Source: G963704535 sp963704535
GTDB taxonomy: Bacteria; Chloroflexota; Chloroflexia; Chloroflexales; Roseiflexaceae
Assembly: GCA_963704535.1 (NCBI GenBank)
Contig: OY969916.1
Location: 9,858,001 to 9,922,000 of the forward strand
Direction of reading: 5' to 3'
DNA: 64,000 nt
Position 1 is the first letter of the stretch. The number at the start of each line of letters is the position of its first letter. This document shows positions 1 to 8,431 of the stretch, piece after piece. The translations under genes were made by a program, and so were the position numbers. The notes beneath the pieces were generated by a model. The model was not told where the DNA came from. It did no database searches and was given only the letters and a program-made list of their open reading frames with translations.

Positions 1-813
1 GGCCATGCCAAGCCTGACAAGCTGCGCTCGGTGACCTACCCGCCGCTTCCAGATGAGCTGGCGCCCCCCGATCCCGGCGTCCGCGTTCATCCCGACTGGC
101 TGGAACCCTTTGAGGCATGCAAAGATCAGTTCGAGCAGTTCTTCAGCGATCTGATCGGTGCGGGCGCTAATGACACAGCATCATCGGCGCCGAATGAATT
201 CGAGATCTACGTCACAGGCCACGGCGCGGCCGGATGTGTGGCAGCCCTGTGCGTTCTCTACCTCAAGCGCCGGTGGGAGTCGCGAATCGACTTCCCATTC
301 TTCAACCTGAAGCTGATCAACTTTGGCAGCCCCAAGATCGGCAACAAAGCCTTCGTAGACTACTACAACAAGCATATGCATGATTTTAGCTATCGGGTGC
401 AAAATCTGCTCGATGGCGTCACCTACGAGCCGGCCACTGCCGCGCCTTTGCTGTACAACCTGCAATTACTGCTCCCAGGCGTGGATTATGTTAGAAACGG
501 CGATGACTACTACATGGCCTATCAACATATCGGCGCGGCCTATACCTTCGCCGGTGTCGGCAATCCGAAGGGCGATTTCAATGGTCCCTTCAGATCGACC
601 ATGCTCCTACCCTTCTCACACAGCGCCGCCGGGTATAAAGAGATGCTGATCGAGGCACGCGCATTCCAGGAAACCTACTGGAAACCTGTCCAGCACCTTG
701 CCACAACGATCGACAAGCAACGCCGGCAGCTCATCTCGGCTGTGCAGAAACAGGGTGCCGAAATTCAAAAAGCGATCGAAACTATGCGGAGCAATACAAA
801 CGGTGACACCTAG
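1..813 (+). CDS. Lipase class 3-like protein, 5' end outside the window
   Basis: The frame is open from base 1, so the N-terminus is cut off; a GTG at 31 is the first internal start. The visible part has the alpha/beta-hydrolase layout of fungal-type class 3 lipases: a nucleophile-elbow region reading VTGHGAAGCVAAL, followed about 35 residues later by NFGSPKIGNKAF, which matches the FGSPRVGN motif typical of this family, and later a YQHIG stretch like the family's Y-x-H-x-G. The nucleophile position normally reads GHSLGG, but here the serine is glycine (GHGAAG), so ordinary serine esterase chemistry is not expected. The C-terminal 60 residues look helical and charged. It ends 3 bases before the AarF-like gene, so the two may be co-transcribed. 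It could be a non-catalytic lipase homologue. The family call is fairly safe, the function is not. Confidence 0.7.
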   Translation, partial: GHAKPDKLRSVTYPPLPDELAPPDPGVRVHPDWLEPFEACKDQFEQFFSDLIGAGANDTASSAPNEFEIYVTGHGAAGCVAALCVLYLKRRWESRIDFPFFNLKLINFGSPKIGNKAFVDYYNKHMHDFSYRVQNLLDGVTYEPATAAPLLYNLQLLLPGVDYVRNGDDYYMAYQHIGAAYTFAGVGNPKGDFNGPFRSTMLLPFSHSAAGYKEMLIEARAFQETYWKPVQHLATTIDKQRRQLISAVQKQGAEIQKAIETMRSNTNGDT

Positions 814-816
814 TCT

Positions 817-2628
817 ATGAGGACTCTGCATGGACCTCGCACAACAACGCTGAGTACACAACAGCGCGACGCCACCTCCAGTGCGCGACAGGTGAGCGCA
901 CTGGATAGTGAAACGACGACCACCTCAATCGATTGGTGGCGCTATGGCCGATTAGGCTGGTTTCTCGTCAAAACGATCGTCAGGCTAGCCTGGTGGGATA
1001 TCCTCTTCAACCGCCCCATGCTGGGCTGGCTGCGCACATCGCCCGGCCCGCGCTGGCGCGGCATCGCCTGTGAATTTCGTGTGCGCGCGATCGAGGCGAG
1101 TGGGGTCTTAGTGAAGCTGGGCCAATTTTTGAGCTTGCGCTTCGATCTGCTGCCGCCCGAGGTCACGCAGGAACTCGCAATGCTGCAAGATCAAATGCCC
1201 GCTCTGCCATTCGAGGCGATTGTGCTGGCGATCGAGGCCGATCTCGGTCGCCCGCTTCCCGAATGTTTCGCCTGGATTGCGCCGCAACCTGTCGGGAGCG
1301 CTTCGCTGGCGCAGGTACACCTGGCCCGGCTACCCAGCGGCGAGCAGGTGGTCGTCAAGGTCTTGCGCCCCGGTATGAGTGCCCAGGTCGAAATGGATCT
1401 GCGGGTGATCGGGCTGCTGATTTGCGGGCTCAAACGCTTCCGGCGGTTGAGCGGCGAGTTAGACCTGGATCGCCTGCTGGAAGAGTTTGTCAGCGTCACC
1501 CGCCGTGAGCTGAACCTGATCGCCGAAGGTACCAACGCCGAGCGTTTTGCCGGAGATTTTGCCGATGACCCACTGCTCTATGTTCCCAAGGTGTATTGGA
1601 AATACAGCGGTCGGCACACACTGACTCTGGAAAACGTCAGTTACCTGCGGCTCAACGATCGGGCAGCTCTTGAGGCTGCTGGGATCGACCCCTCCCAGGT
1701 GGCGCACCAATTGGCCCGCATCTATCTACGCCAGATCTTTATAACCTATTTTATCCATGCCGACCCACATCCGGGCAACCTGTTTGTCAAGCCCTTGCCC
1801 CACCCTGCCGAGCCGGGAGTACAGGGCTTTGCGCCTGGCGAGCGGGTTCCGTATCAGGCCGGCCGGCCGTTTCAGATCGTCTTGATCGATTTCGGCATGG
1901 CGATCGAAATCCCGCCGAACGAGCGCGCCTGGCTGCGGGATTTTGCGATCGGCCTGGGCACACGCAACGCCCGGCGGATAGTCCAAGCCTACGCAACCGG
2001 CGGCGTTCTGCGCCCTAGCGCCGACCCACAGCGCGTCGAACAAATGACGGCGGCGCTGCTGGAGCATGCCCAGGATATGCTGGTCGGGATCATGCCCGAT
2101 CTTCGGCAGCCGGAGATACGGCATTTCTTCGCCGAGTATGAGGACCTCCTGCATAACTATCCGTTCCAGATGCGCATAGATCTGCTGTTTATGTATCGTG
2201 CCCTCAGTGTGGTAAGTACTGTCGTCAAGCAGCTCGATCCCGGCTTCGATCTCAGCGCGGTGGCCGCGCCTATGACCACGCAGTTGCTCGTGCAGGTGTG
2301 GCAACGCGACATGCGCGCGGGGTGGCAGGCGCTCAATAAGCTCGGACACCTGCTGGCAACTCCTCCGCTACAGCTCGATCAAGTGATCGATCAGGCGCAG
2401 AAGGTGTTCAGCACCAGCACCGTCTTCCAATACCTAGTCACGCCGCAGCGGCCCGCGCACACCGCTCCGACCGAGCGGAGCGTTGAGGATCGCCGGCAAG
2501 TCGAGCGATTAGAGCGCTCCGTCAAGCGACTGACCTGGATGATGGTGGTCGTCTGCCTACTGCTGGCCGTGATGGTTTGGCAAATGGGTGGTATTATTGT
2601 CAGCGTACTCCAAACAAGAGGAGGCTGA
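817..2628 (+). CDS. AarF/UbiB (ABC1) family atypical protein kinase
   Basis: A 603-residue member of the ABC1/ADCK/UbiB family, atypical kinase-like ATPases linked in other organisms to isoprenoid quinone metabolism. The family signatures appear in order: the KxGQ motif in VKLGQFLSLR (about residue 92), the loop PVGSASLAQVH that replaces a normal P-loop, the ATP lysine in VVVKVLRPGM, the catalytic HADPHPGN, and the metal-binding DFG in VLIDFGMA. The C-terminus carries a hydrophobic segment (MMVVVCLLLAVMVW) near residues 570-592, so the protein is probably membrane-anchored. The first 30 residues are weakly constrained, so a start downstream of 817 is possible. It converges tail to tail with the RidA gene, one base apart. 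The substrate is unknown; quinone biosynthesis or lipid homeostasis is an inference from the family. Confidence 0.9.
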   Translation: MRTLHGPRTTTLSTQQRDATSSARQVSALDSETTTTSIDWWRYGRLGWFLVKTIVRLAWWDILFNRPMLGWLRTSPGPRWRGIACEFRVRAIEASGVLVKLGQFLSLRFDLLPPEVTQELAMLQDQMPALPFEAIVLAIEADLGRPLPECFAWIAPQPVGSASLAQVHLARLPSGEQVVVKVLRPGMSAQVEMDLRVIGLLICGLKRFRRLSGELDLDRLLEEFVSVTRRELNLIAEGTNAERFAGDFADDPLLYVPKVYWKYSGRHTLTLENVSYLRLNDRAALEAAGIDPSQVAHQLARIYLRQIFITYFIHADPHPGNLFVKPLPHPAEPGVQGFAPGERVPYQAGRPFQIVLIDFGMAIEIPPNERAWLRDFAIGLGTRNARRIVQAYATGGVLRPSADPQRVEQMTAALLEHAQDMLVGIMPDLRQPEIRHFFAEYEDLLHNYPFQMRIDLLFMYRALSVVSTVVKQLDPGFDLSAVAAPMTTQLLVQVWQRDMRAGWQALNKLGHLLATPPLQLDQVIDQAQKVFSTSTVFQYLVTPQRPAHTAPTERSVEDRRQVERLERSVKRLTWMMVVVCLLLAVMVWQMGGIIVSVLQTRGG

Positions 2629-2629
2629 A

Positions 2630-3082
2630 TCAGCGCACCTCGACAATCATCTCGATCTCGACGGCGTAATTCAGCGGTAGCGTCATCCCGACCGCACTGC
2701 GAGCGTGGCGCCCCGCCGCTCCGAAGACCTCCAGCAGCAGATCGCTGCAGCCGTGGATGACTGCCGGTGTGTTGTCGAAATCCGGCGCTACATTGACCAT
2801 ACCCAGGACTTTGACCACCTGCACGACAGCATCGAGCGAGCCGGCCAGGGTCTTGACCGCGCTCAGGCAGTTGAGCGCCGAGAAGCGCGCCGCCTCGTAG
2901 CCCTGTTCGACGCTCAGGTCACGGCCGACCTTCCCCTTGACCTCGCGCTCGCCCCAGCGCGACACCTGTCCGGAAGTGTAGATCAGGTTGCCGGTGCGCA
3001 CGGCGTGCATCAGCTTGCCGGCATTCAGCTCGATCGGCTCGACGCTGTAGCCGAGTTCGCGCAGTTTCGCCTCGTACGACAT
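2630..3082 (-). CDS. RidA/YjgF/YER057c/UK114 family protein
   Basis: A 150-residue protein of the RidA superfamily. Archetypal RidA hydrolyses reactive enamine and imine intermediates made by PLP enzymes such as threonine dehydratase. It has the family core GNLIYTSGQVS near residue 32 and the C-terminal block with the carboxylate-binding arginine, ARSAVGMTLPLNYAVEIEM. It is slightly longer than the usual 125-130 residues, like the YjgH/YoaB-type subgroups. A PLP threonine dehydratase-like gene, now frameshifted, lies 750 bp upstream on the same strand and could have been its source of imines; that functional link is an inference. The start ATG at 3082 follows GAGGAGGTAC, a good ribosome site. 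Confidence 0.88.
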   Translation of the reverse strand: MSYEAKLRELGYSVEPIELNAGKLMHAVRTGNLIYTSGQVSRWGEREVKGKVGRDLSVEQGYEAARFSALNCLSAVKTLAGSLDAVVQVVKVLGMVNVAPDFDNTPAVIHGCSDLLLEVFGAAGRHARSAVGMTLPLNYAVEIEMIVEVR

Positions 3083-3270
3083 AGGTGTACCTCCTCAGAG
3101 TAGCAGTCGCTATCTGCCCAGCCGCATCATACCACCATATATGCAACTCGTCGCGTTGGTCCAGAAAAGGACAGCCGCCCGACCACGAATGGGTCGCGTG
3201 CAGACCGAGCCTATCATTCACTGCAACCGCGCTTGCGTGTATTGTTGTGCTATAGCATTGACCAGCGATG

Positions 3271-3394
3271 TAAGACAAGGTTCTTGGGAGCTTTACAATT
3301 CTGGGGAAAAAAAGGGGGTTTGAGGGGGCCGCCCCCTCAGTCTCCCCCCACCCACATTGTAAAGGAGAATGGCGCCTTCCGAAACCTTGTCTAA
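3271..3394. repeat. Palindromic MITE-like element
   Basis: An approximately 124-bp inverted repeat. The left end AAGACAAGGTTC...TTTACAATT is mirrored on the right by ATTGTAAAGG...AACCTTGTCT, around a G-run/C-run core (GGGGGTTTGAGGG and GCCCCCTCA). Related half-elements occur at 4801-4905 and 4938-5031. There is no ORF or transposase. It lies in the 3083-3831 gap, which otherwise holds only a doubtful small ORF and another inverted repeat. Confidence 0.6.
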
Positions 3395-3424
3395 GCACAA
3401 TGTATAGAACGCAAGGAGGAAGTG

Positions 3425-3703
3425 ATGGCACTGCTACGACGCATGCAAACAAGGTGGTCGCTTTACTGGCCAGGTTCAGCGGATCGTACGGATGGGAAGT
3501 TGTCCGAGAGCACTGCGGTATATCCGCACCTGAAGCACATCGAAACGACCGATACACCTATGGCGACGGGGCGAACGCAGCACACAGATCGACGCGCTGT
3601 ACGCTTCTTGCGGGGGCTGGGTGCGGCACTGCGCGACCTTGGAACCGCACGCGCCGGTATTGTGCCGCTGCCGCCCACGGACGACCGCACCAAAGATTAC
3701 TAG
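3425..3703 (+). CDS. Possible small hypothetical protein
   Basis: A 92-codon ORF starting at ATG 3425 behind a strong AAGGAGG five bases upstream. The product is rich in arginine and threonine with no domain I recognise, no signal peptide and no membrane segment. It is the only plausible reading in the 750-bp gap between the RidA gene and the threonine dehydratase relic. The good Shine-Dalgarno favours translation, but overlapping open frames in several phases argue that the region is simply stop-poor. Low confidence. Confidence 0.3.
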   Translation: MALLRRMQTRWSLYWPGSADRTDGKLSESTAVYPHLKHIETTDTPMATGRTQHTDRRAVRFLRGLGAALRDLGTARAGIVPLPPTDDRTKDY

Positions 3704-3707
3704 AGCA

Positions 3708-3823
3708 TCGGTCAAGTATTTCTCACGATCCGCGAAGGAACGCGAAGAGACGCGAAGGAGGGAGTGTAATATTGCATATCTTCGCGTGATTTCGCGTGGC
3801 TTCGCGGATTCTTGACCGACGTT
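3708..3823. repeat. Inverted repeat built on CGCGAAG units
   Basis: The outer ends TCGGTCAAG (left) and CTTGACCGA (right) are inverted. Inside them, tandem CGCGAAG-containing decamers on the left face their complements (CTTCGCG) on the right, around an A/T-rich centre. A related CGCGAAG string lies at 51618-51640. It has the shape of a small non-autonomous element and no coding capacity. Confidence 0.55.
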
Positions 3824-3831
3824 CTAGGCCA

Positions 3832-4783
3832 CTAATGGCTCGCCCCACTCAACACTGTGCAAAGCTTATTCAGATCGATATTGCCACCCGATACCACGCA
3901 CACGATCTTGTCGCGGCCCGCGTTGCCGGTCAGGGCGCAGGCGACTGAGCAGGCGCCCGCGCCCTCGGCGATGATCCGGTTGCGCTCGGCCATGAGGCGC
4001 AGCGCCGCCGCGACTTCGTCCAAGCCGGCGACCAGTGCGCCGTCGATCAGCCTGCGTGCCCGTTCGAGCATCTGCGGAAAGACGGTTTTGCTCCCAATGC
4101 CATCGACGAACGAGGGCTCTGAACTCGGCCACCTGGGGTGTGCCGGTCGCCAGCGCGGCCGACAGGGGCGCGCCGGTCGCAACCTCGGCGGCGTAGAGCC
4201 GGCAACCCGGCCGGGTGGCGCGCAGCGCCGCCGCGATACCGCACGTCAGCCCGCCGCCGCCCCACGGGATCACCACCGCATTCACCCCCGGCAGGTCCTC
4301 CAAGATCTCCAACGCGATCGTGCCGTTGCCGGCCATGACGTGCATGTCGTCGAACGCATGGACGAACGTCGCGTCGACGCCTGGGTACGCGCGCTCCTGG
4401 AAGGTCAGCCACCAGCGCTCGAAGGGCACCTTGATCACCTGGCCGCCCAGGCGCTCGATCGCGCTGATCTTCGTTTCGGGCGCCGTCTCCGGCGCGATCA
4501 CCGTGCAGGGAACACCCAACTCGCGCGCTACCCACGCGACCCCCTGGGCCATATTGCCCGCCGACGCGGTCAGCACGCCGCGCCGCAACTGGTCGGGCGG
4601 CAGGTGAGCAATCGCGTTGGCCGCGCCGCGAATCTTGAACGAGCCGATCGGCTGGAGATTCTCCAGCTTGAGATAGATCTCGGCCGGCGCATTGTCGAGA
4701 TTGAGCCGGACCAGCGGCGTGCGGATGGCTGTGCCGGCTATGCCCTGACGGGCGGCCTCGATCTCGGCGAGCGTTGGGAGCAT
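3832..4783 (-). pseudogene. Threonine/serine dehydratase-like PLP enzyme, frameshifted
   Basis: Fold-type II PLP dehydratase of the IlvA/TdcB/serine racemase group, which deaminates L-threonine or L-serine to the 2-oxo acid. The first frame (start 4783) contains the PLP lysine in IGSFKIRGAANA, the substrate loop SAGNMAQGVAW and the phosphate-binding GGGGL. At about 4113-4130 the frame slips: the first frame ends its similarity at TPQVAEF, and the next phase picks up EPSFVDGIGSKTV and continues to the normal family end IVCVVSGGNIDLNKL. Joined, the product would be a normal length of about 316 residues. A single-base indel explains it, so it is either a recent pseudogene or a sequencing error. 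No metal-site or catalytic residue appears lost otherwise. A repeat element lies directly upstream of the start. Confidence 0.82.
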
Positions 4784-4796
4784 GGTGTGCCTCCAA

Positions 4797-5031
4797 ATCT
4801 CTTAGAGCCTGTCTGAAAAGGGGGAGTTTGAGGGGGCAGCCCCTCAGTCTCCTCCCACCCACATTGTAAAGGAGAGCGGCGTTATCCGAAACCTTGTCTT
4901 AGATGCGAAAAGGAACAAACCCCCCGCACGTCTTACTTCATGAGACAAGATTCTGGTCTACTTTACAATGTGAGGGGCTATTTTATGAGGGGAGGCCCCT
5001 CAAACTCCCCCTTTTTCCAGAAGGCGTGCTG
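4797..5031. repeat. Two related palindromic repeat elements
   Basis: The left unit (4797-4905) starts CTTAGAGCCTGTCTGAAAAG, continues GGGAGTTTGAGGGGGCAGCC, and ends ATTGTAAAGG...CCTTGTCTTAG like the element at 3271. The right unit (4938-5031) runs AGACAAGATTCTGG...TTTACAATG and ends with a CCCCTCAAACTCCCCC block, the inverse of the left unit's core. Both lie between the threonine dehydratase relic and the AraC gene, and nothing else is visible there. Confidence 0.6.
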
Positions 5032-5066
5032 TATAAGGCTGGGAACTCTTCCTCAGGACGGTAAGA

Positions 5067-5960
5067 ATGGACAGCACCGACTTTCAAACCATCGTCTTCG
5101 ACAGCCCACTGCTGCGGATCGGCCTGTTCCGCTGCCGCCCCTGGTACGCCCAGTTCGAGGATACCGGGCCGACCGACGGGTATCTGATCGTCTTCCCGCG
5201 GACGAGTGTGTCCATCACTCATGCCGGCAGCCGCCCAATCGTCGCCGACCCGAACGTGGTCATGTTTTACAACAAGCGCCAGATCTATACGCGGCGCAAG
5301 CTCTCCGACGGCGGCGATCTGTGCGAGTGGTTCGCATTCGCCCCCCACACCATCGTCGACGCCATTCGGCCATATGACCCACAGGTGGTCGAGCGTGGCG
5401 AGCGCCCGTTCGCGCTGACTCATGGGCCTAGCGATCCGCGCTCGTACCTGCTCCAGCGCATAGTCGTCGATCACCTCCTCTGCGCCGAGCGGCCCGACCA
5501 ACTGTATGTCGAAGAGATCATGCTCTCAGTGCTCGCACAGGTCATAGAGAACGCCTACCAGGTACGCGGCGCCACATCGCCTCGATCCGCCAGCGGATCG
5601 AGCGTGGAGTTAGCCGAGGCGATCAAGGCCCTGCTTGCGACCTGTTTCCGCGAGCAACTCTCGCTCGACCGGATCGCGCGAGCCGCCTACACATCACCAT
5701 ACCACCTATGCCGGATCTTCCGCAAACAGACCGGCTCCACGATCCACCGCTACCTCAACCAGATCCGCCTTCGGACCGCGCTCGAAGATGTCATGCAGGG
5801 CAATATCGACCTCACGACGCTCGGGCTCGACCTCGGTTACTCAAGCCATAGCCATTTTACCCAGGCGTTCAGACAGACATTTGGGACATCGCCTTCGGGC
5901 CTGCGGCGCGTCGCTTCTGCGAGGCGGCTCCATGAACTAAGCAAGATTCTGATAGCCTGA
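5067..5960 (+). CDS. AraC family transcriptional regulator
   Basis: A 297-residue protein. The C-terminal 100 residues form the double helix-turn-helix of AraC/XylS regulators: SLDRIARAAYTSPYHLCRIF is the first recognition unit, and LGLDLGYSSHSHFTQAFRQT followed by FGTSPSGLRR is the conserved second unit and tail. The N-terminal 180 residues (IVFDSPLLRIGLFRCRPW onward) look like a cupin-type sensor domain of the kind that reads small metabolites. The ligand cannot be read from sequence. The next gene, an FG-GAP protein, is on the same strand but 90 bp away behind its own ribosome site, so the regulator is probably monocistronic and may act on a distant target. Confidence 0.88.
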   Translation: MDSTDFQTIVFDSPLLRIGLFRCRPWYAQFEDTGPTDGYLIVFPRTSVSITHAGSRPIVADPNVVMFYNKRQIYTRRKLSDGGDLCEWFAFAPHTIVDAIRPYDPQVVERGERPFALTHGPSDPRSYLLQRIVVDHLLCAERPDQLYVEEIMLSVLAQVIENAYQVRGATSPRSASGSSVELAEAIKALLATCFREQLSLDRIARAAYTSPYHLCRIFRKQTGSTIHRYLNQIRLRTALEDVMQGNIDLTTLGLDLGYSSHSHFTQAFRQTFGTSPSGLRRVASARRLHELSKILIA

Positions 5961-6051
5961 CTGGTGCTCGCAAAGGTATGCTCAAGACAATCAGGCGCGT
6001 AGGGCCGGTGCAGGAACCGGCGCACCCGCGCCTTCATGAAGGAGGGTACCG

Positions 6052-7425
6052 ATGCGACTCAATGAACGACGGTGGCTTCGTGGTGGCGCGATCGCATGTG
6101 TCCTGGCTGTGATGACGACTGGCCTGGCCTCGGCGGCCGGCCCGTTCGTCGAGCCCGACGCGATCGCGATACACAACTTGAGCGGCGAGCAGGTCGCCGA
6201 CAGTTTTGGCTGGGAGGGCGCCAATCTCGGCGACATCGACGGCGATCATGTCAACGACTTCATCACCTCGGCGCCGCGCAACTCCGAGAACGGCCCGGTC
6301 GCCGGCAAGGCCTACGTCTACTCCGGCCGCGACGGCACGCTGCTCCACACGGTGCTCGGCGACCCGCGCGATCAATTCGGCTATAGCGTCGGGGCGGCCG
6401 GCGACGTCAACCGCGACCATGTACACGACTATATCGTCGGCGGGCCAGGCGGCCCACTGGCGTCGCCGCCGTTCAAGGGGCATGTGGTCGTATATTCCGG
6501 CAAGGATCACTCGGTCATCCGCGAGCTTGCCGCCACGCCCGGCCTGGCCCTGGGGGCCGATGCCACGGGCGCGGGCGATGTCAACCGCGATGGCTACGAC
6601 GATCTGATCGTGGGCGCCGCGCCCAGCCCTAATTTTGGCATCGCTGTGCCTGGGCGCGTGTATGTGTTCTCGGGCAAAGACGGCTCGGTAATCTGGTCTC
6701 ACGACGGCCACACCGGCGGGAGCTTGCTCGGCTCGGCGGTCGGGCAGGTGGGCGATATCAACCACGATCGTGTGCCCGACCTGGTCGCGGGCGCGCCGTT
6801 CGCCGGTCCGAACGGCGCCGGGGAGGTGTATGTGTTCTCCGGCGCCGACGGTCAGATTATCTACACGCTCTCGCCGGTCGATCAGGCCGGCGGCGGCTCC
6901 TTTGGCTGGTTTTTCGCCAATGGCGCCGGGGATGTCAATCGGGACCACGTGCCCGATATTTTCGTGGGCGATTGGAACGCGACCGTCGACGGCAATCCCG
7001 GCACCGGGCGAGCCTATGTCTTCTCCGGCAAAGACGGCTCGCAACTGCTGCTCCTCGACGCCGAGCACCCCGGCGATGGCTTTGGCGCCGGGCGCGCGAT
7101 CGGCGACGTGAATGGCGACAAGCACGACGATCTGATCATCGCGGCCTATACCTCGAACGACGGCACGCCGGGTGGAGGGAAGGTCTCCATCTACTCGGGC
7201 CGCGATGGCGCGGTGCTCCGCACGATCACCGGCAGCGTCGCGGGCGATGCCCTCGGCGTCGACGCGCTCTCGATCGGCGATGTCAACGACGACCACCTGC
7301 CCGACTACCTACTCACGGCGGTGGGCAACAGCTTCGCCGGCACCGACACCGGGCATGCGTATGTCGTCGCCGGCACGCCACTCAGGTGTAAAGACACGCC
7401 CCACGGCAGGATCTGTAAGCAGTAG
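6052..7425 (+). CDS. Secreted FG-GAP (integrin alpha-like) repeat protein
   Basis: A 457-residue protein with an N-terminal signal peptide (basic MRLNERRWLRGG, then ACVLAVMTTGLASA, with likely cleavage after ASA). The mature part consists of seven FG-GAP blades. Each blade carries a calcium-loop signature: DIDGDHVND, DVNRDHVHD, DVNRDGYDD, DINHDRVPD, DVNRDHVPD, DVNGDKHDD and DVNDDHLPD. Each is followed by a GxAY/VYVFSGxDG strand. This predicts a single seven-bladed calcium-binding beta-propeller outside the cell with no attached domain. The start at 6052 follows AAGGAGGGTACCG, a strong ribosome site. A role in adhesion or envelope structure is a guess from the fold. The long opposite-strand ORF through this gene is a repeat shadow. 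Confidence 0.9.
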   Translation: MRLNERRWLRGGAIACVLAVMTTGLASAAGPFVEPDAIAIHNLSGEQVADSFGWEGANLGDIDGDHVNDFITSAPRNSENGPVAGKAYVYSGRDGTLLHTVLGDPRDQFGYSVGAAGDVNRDHVHDYIVGGPGGPLASPPFKGHVVVYSGKDHSVIRELAATPGLALGADATGAGDVNRDGYDDLIVGAAPSPNFGIAVPGRVYVFSGKDGSVIWSHDGHTGGSLLGSAVGQVGDINHDRVPDLVAGAPFAGPNGAGEVYVFSGADGQIIYTLSPVDQAGGGSFGWFFANGAGDVNRDHVPDIFVGDWNATVDGNPGTGRAYVFSGKDGSQLLLLDAEHPGDGFGAGRAIGDVNGDKHDDLIIAAYTSNDGTPGGGKVSIYSGRDGAVLRTITGSVAGDALGVDALSIGDVNDDHLPDYLLTAVGNSFAGTDTGHAYVVAGTPLRCKDTPHGRICKQ

Positions 7426-7430
7426 GGCTT

Positions 7431-8417
7431 CTAAAACTCGACCCACGCGCCTGCGCCTTGGTCCTGGGCCTTGCGGTAGACGTGCTCGGCCGCCGCAAGG
7501 TCCTCGACCGCCAGCCCCAGCGATTTGAACAGTGTCATTTCCTCCGCTGACGTCCGGCCAGGGCTACGACCCAGTACCACCTCGCCGATCTCGGCGCGAA
7601 TATGCTCCGGCCCGATCAGGCCCTCGCGCATCGCGAACAGATAATCGCCCAACTCATTCAGGGTCAACTCGCGCCGGTCGACGAAGATCCTGGCGTCCGC
7701 CATGGTCGCCGTATCAAGCTCGCGCACGGTTGGGATGCAGGAACCGACGGCGTTGAGGTGGACGCCGGGCGCCAGCCAGGCCCGGCGGACGACCGGCTCG
7801 GCGGCGTTGGTGGCGGTAACAATCAGGTCCGCGCCGCGCACCGCTGCCTCGGCGCCCTCGACCGGCTCGATCGGAAAGGGGTAGCGCGGAGCCAGTTCCT
7901 CGGCGAAACGCCGGGCGCTCTCCAACGACCGGCTCGTCACGCGCGCCCGGCGGAGCGGCCGTACCGCCGCGATTGCCGCTAGCTGCGTGCGTGCCTGCGC
8001 GCCCGCGCCGATGATCGCCAGGTCGGCGGCGTCTTCGCGCGCCAGCAGCCGGGTGGCGACTCCCGAGACGGCGCCGGTGCGTATCGCGGTGATCGCTGTG
8101 GCATTGAGCAGCGCCAGCAACTCGCCGGTGGTGCCGTCGAAGAGCATCACACTGCCCTGGTGCGGGTCCTTGCCGAGCGCGCTGTTGCCGGGGAAGACGC
8201 ACACCGCTTTCAACGCACCAAGGGGCTGTTCTCCACCGCGATAGGCCGACATCAGGCTCATGAGGCCCAGCGCATCGGGTGGGCGCACGATCGTACGCAG
8301 CGGCTGATACACCTGCCCGTCGCTGACCGCCGCCAGCGCCCCGGCCATGATCTCGATACACTCCTCGATCGGCAAGAGTTGTTCAACATCGGCGTGGTTC
8401 AGCACCAGAATCTTCAT
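7431..8417 (-). CDS. Ornithine cyclodeaminase/mu-crystallin family protein
   Basis: A 328-residue NAD(P)-dependent enzyme of the OCD/mu-crystallin/alanine dehydrogenase family, which reduces imines, oxidises amino acids or cyclodeaminates ornithine depending on the member. The dinucleotide-binding fold is visible in LAIIGAGAQARTQLAAI (about residue 125), preceded by TAITAIRTGAVSGVATRLLA, a hallmark stretch containing the conserved arginine and threonine. GDLIVTATNA-type and GVHLNAVGS motifs follow. It is the second gene of a two-gene operon, 14 bp after the aldo/keto reductase; its ribosome site AAAAGGGGTGA lies in a short repeat-like sequence (see the entry for that gene). The substrate is unresolved: ornithine, lysine, alanine or a ketimine. 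Confidence 0.87.
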   Translation of the reverse strand: MKILVLNHADVEQLLPIEECIEIMAGALAAVSDGQVYQPLRTIVRPPDALGLMSLMSAYRGGEQPLGALKAVCVFPGNSALGKDPHQGSVMLFDGTTGELLALLNATAITAIRTGAVSGVATRLLAREDAADLAIIGAGAQARTQLAAIAAVRPLRRARVTSRSLESARRFAEELAPRYPFPIEPVEGAEAAVRGADLIVTATNAAEPVVRRAWLAPGVHLNAVGSCIPTVRELDTATMADARIFVDRRELTLNELGDYLFAMREGLIGPEHIRAEIGEVVLGRSPGRTSAEEMTLFKSLGLAVEDLAAAEHVYRKAQDQGAGAWVEF

Positions 8418-8431
8418 GCGCTCACCCCTTT

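Noticed and set aside
6034..7296. A 420-residue minus-strand ORF with Val/Asp/Ala repeats
   Set aside because: It is the mirror of the FG-GAP blades. The plus-strand protein has a signal peptide, calcium-loop motifs and a strong ribosome site; the minus reading has none.
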